From an uncultured bacterium (lineage in GTDB: Bacteria > Verrucomicrobiota > Lentisphaeria > Victivallales > UBA1829), in assembly GCA_900549415.1 (NCBI GenBank), contig URNX01000022.1, positions 1 through 52,287 of the forward strand: a stretch of 52,287 nucleotides of DNA. Reading direction: 5' to 3'. Of the stretch, positions 51,035 to 52,287 are shown in pieces (the first letter of the stretch is position 1; each line of letters opens with the position of its first letter). The translations under genes and the position numbers were made by a program. The notes below the pieces were generated by a model, which did no database searches, was not told where the DNA came from, and saw only the letters and a program-made list of their open reading frames with translations.

Positions 51035-52201
51035 GTTGCTCCTCGCAAGAGGAGCATGTATTGAAACCGGAAGACGGGCTTATTTTTTACGCGCCATTAC
51101 GTTGCTCCTCGCAAGAGGAGCATGTATTGAAACCAGTCGCTCGAAGAGTTTGACTATGACTGGGGGCAGGTTGCTCCTCGCAAGAGGAGCATGTATTGAA
51201 ACACAGATACAAGGCGTGCGGGAACTCAATGTGCGTTGCTCCTCGCAAGAGGAGCATGTATTGAAACGTTTATAACTTTTTGAGTTTAAAAAACGAAAAA
51301 GTTGCTCCTCGCAAGAGGAGCATGTATTGAAACGCGGTGAGACAGTACCCAAAAAGAGCCGATACCGTGTTGCTCCTCGCAAGAGGAGCATGTATTGAAA
51401 CCACGGAAAGCAAGAAAAGAAGGAGGGGGAGAATGAGTTGCTCCTCGCAAGAGGAGCATGTATTGAAACTGGAAATGCGGGTCTTTTGCTCTTTTAGCTG
51501 CTAGTTGCTCCTCGCAAGAGGAGCATGTATTGAAACATTATCGCCAACAGCTTCTTGAGAAACTGTCCTGTTGCTCCTCGCAAGAGGAGCATGTATTGAA
51601 ACGTTATGGGGTAGTAGTAGCCGGATTTGCGGCGTTGGTTGCTCCTCGCAAGAGGAGCATGTATTGAAACAACGGGCTTGGGGTTGCAGATTTTGCGGAT
51701 AAATGTTGCTCCTCGCAAGAGGAGCATGTATTGAAACACGAAACGCACGTTTTTCAGTGGCGTGTTCCTGGTTGCTCCTCGCAAGAGGAGCATGTATTGA
51801 AACGGTGTGCGGGTGATAACACTCACGCCCTCGCTGTGTTGCTCCTCGCAAGAGGAGCATGTATTGAAACAAAATAGTGGAATTAATGGAGCGGGTGAAG
51901 GGGTTGCTCCTCGCAAGAGGAGCATGTATTGAAACATCTTGTCTTCTACGATAGCCTTCATCTTGTCTGTTGCTCCTCGCAAGAGGAGCATGTATTGAAA
52001 CAACGTCGGCGGTATACTGAGCCTGAATAAGGGCTGTTGCTCCTCGCAAGAGGAGCATGTATTGAAACGTAAAAAGCTTTTTGAAGTCCACTCCAGCGGA
52101 AGTTGCTCCTCGCAAGAGGAGCATGTATTGAAACCTGTACCCTTTACGGGGCATGATTTGACGGATGAGTTGCTCCTCGCAAGAGGAGCATGTATTGAAA
52201 C
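51035..52201 (+). CRISPR. CRISPR array, 18 identical 33-bp repeats, 17 spacers
   Basis: The repeat begins GTTGCTCCTC and ends ATTGAAAC. Its centre is a perfect GCTCCTC / GAGGAGC stem with a GCAA loop. Repeats start at 51035, 51101, 51170, 51235, 51301, 51369, 51437, 51504, 51570, 51638, 51705, 51771, 51838, 51903, 51969, 52036, 52102 and 52169; all 18 are identical. Spacers are 32-36 nt and all differ. The stem plus 3' ATTGAAAC handle resembles type I-C repeats (usually 32 nt), so a Cas5-processed type I system is likely, but I-B or III cannot be excluded. No cas gene is in the window. The last repeat shows no decay. Confidence 0.97.
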
Positions 52202-52287
52202 GTGATCTGGTGTATAGTCCCACCCAGTTTGCGCACGGGGAGAGAAACGGTTTGCGCAAATTGCAGTCCCCTTGAGCAAACCATTTA
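52202..52287 (+). other. Trailer side of the CRISPR array up to the window end
   Basis: 86 nt without a further repeat. Two direct copies of GTTTGCGCA (52229 and 52250) are present. No gene can be assigned; cas genes or a mobile element could begin beyond the window. Confidence 0.35.

Noticed and set aside
50968..51275. Plus-strand frames at the array start
   Set aside because: Also built from repeat and spacer sequence; no ribosome-binding site.
51080..52279. Long minus-strand frames across the CRISPR array
   Set aside because: They are translations of the identical repeats in different frames (CSSCEEQ, HAPLARSN, MLLLRGAT), a known artefact.

Overview
The window looks like a chromosomal segment of a Gram-negative anaerobe-like bacterium. 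It carries LPS genes (kdsB, an LpxL/HtrB-type acyltransferase, an LptF/G permease, a WaaP-like kinase) and ThiS/ThiF. It also has a YbeY variant of a kind I also associate with Bacteroidetes, clan GH-A glycosidases, and an spc-type ribosomal cluster without L30. Overall gene style suggests the PVC group, most likely Lentisphaerae (Victivallis-like). This is a judgement from memory of gene content, not a computed placement.

Layout. 1-1.2 kb: end of an internally deleted IS256-family transposase, a short gene remnant, and tRNA-Ser(GCT) on the minus strand. 1.3-6.3 kb: an LCAT-like lipoprotein hydrolase translationally coupled to a large fusion of a Ser-less alpha/beta hydrolase with an HxxxDG acyltransferase, then a secreted coiled-coil protein. 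6.3-13.6 kb: ribosomal cluster L22-S3-L16-L29-S17-L14-L24-L5-S14-S8-L6-L18-S5-L15-secY, closed by a strong terminator. 13.6-19.4 kb: a LacI-type regulator divergent from a deleted GH113-like gene, a GH5-like glycosidase, manC, a YgjP-like metalloprotease and an unknown membrane-anchored protein. 19.4-28.6 kb (minus): acpP-fabF-LysM lipoprotein-phoH-pgpH-ybeY-corC-DUF502-LPS kinase, nearly all abutting. 28.7-32.1 kb (minus): secreted protein-ABC permease-SGNH hydrolase-thiS-thiF. 32.1-35.3 kb (minus): sigma factor with a huge basic tail, rpsU, lptF/G. 35.4-42.3 kb (plus): mfd, hisF, malic enzyme, panC, lipoprotein. 42.4-50.7 kb: dedA (minus), then a plus-strand run lgt-rluD-cmk/thioesterase fusion-HAD/Nudix fusion-kdsB-lpxL-recN. 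50.7-52.2 kb: a CRISPR leader and an array of 18 identical 33-bp repeats; no cas gene is visible.

Two themes recur. First, several enzymes are fused in unusual ways: cytidylate kinase with a hotdog thioesterase, HAD phosphatase with Nudix, and pseudo-hydrolase with acyltransferase. Second, many promoters, including those of the tRNA, kdsB and the CRISPR array, share a -35 box TTGCAT (not TTGACA) 16-17 bp from a TATATTAC -10, which suggests a lineage-specific housekeeping promoter. The sigma factor in the same window has a 280-residue Lys/Ala/Pro-rich then acidic N-terminal extension. The CRISPR leader also holds a near-perfect boxA antitermination motif. No obviously complete new defence system is present; the best novelty candidates are the fusions, the sigma tail, and the leader architecture.
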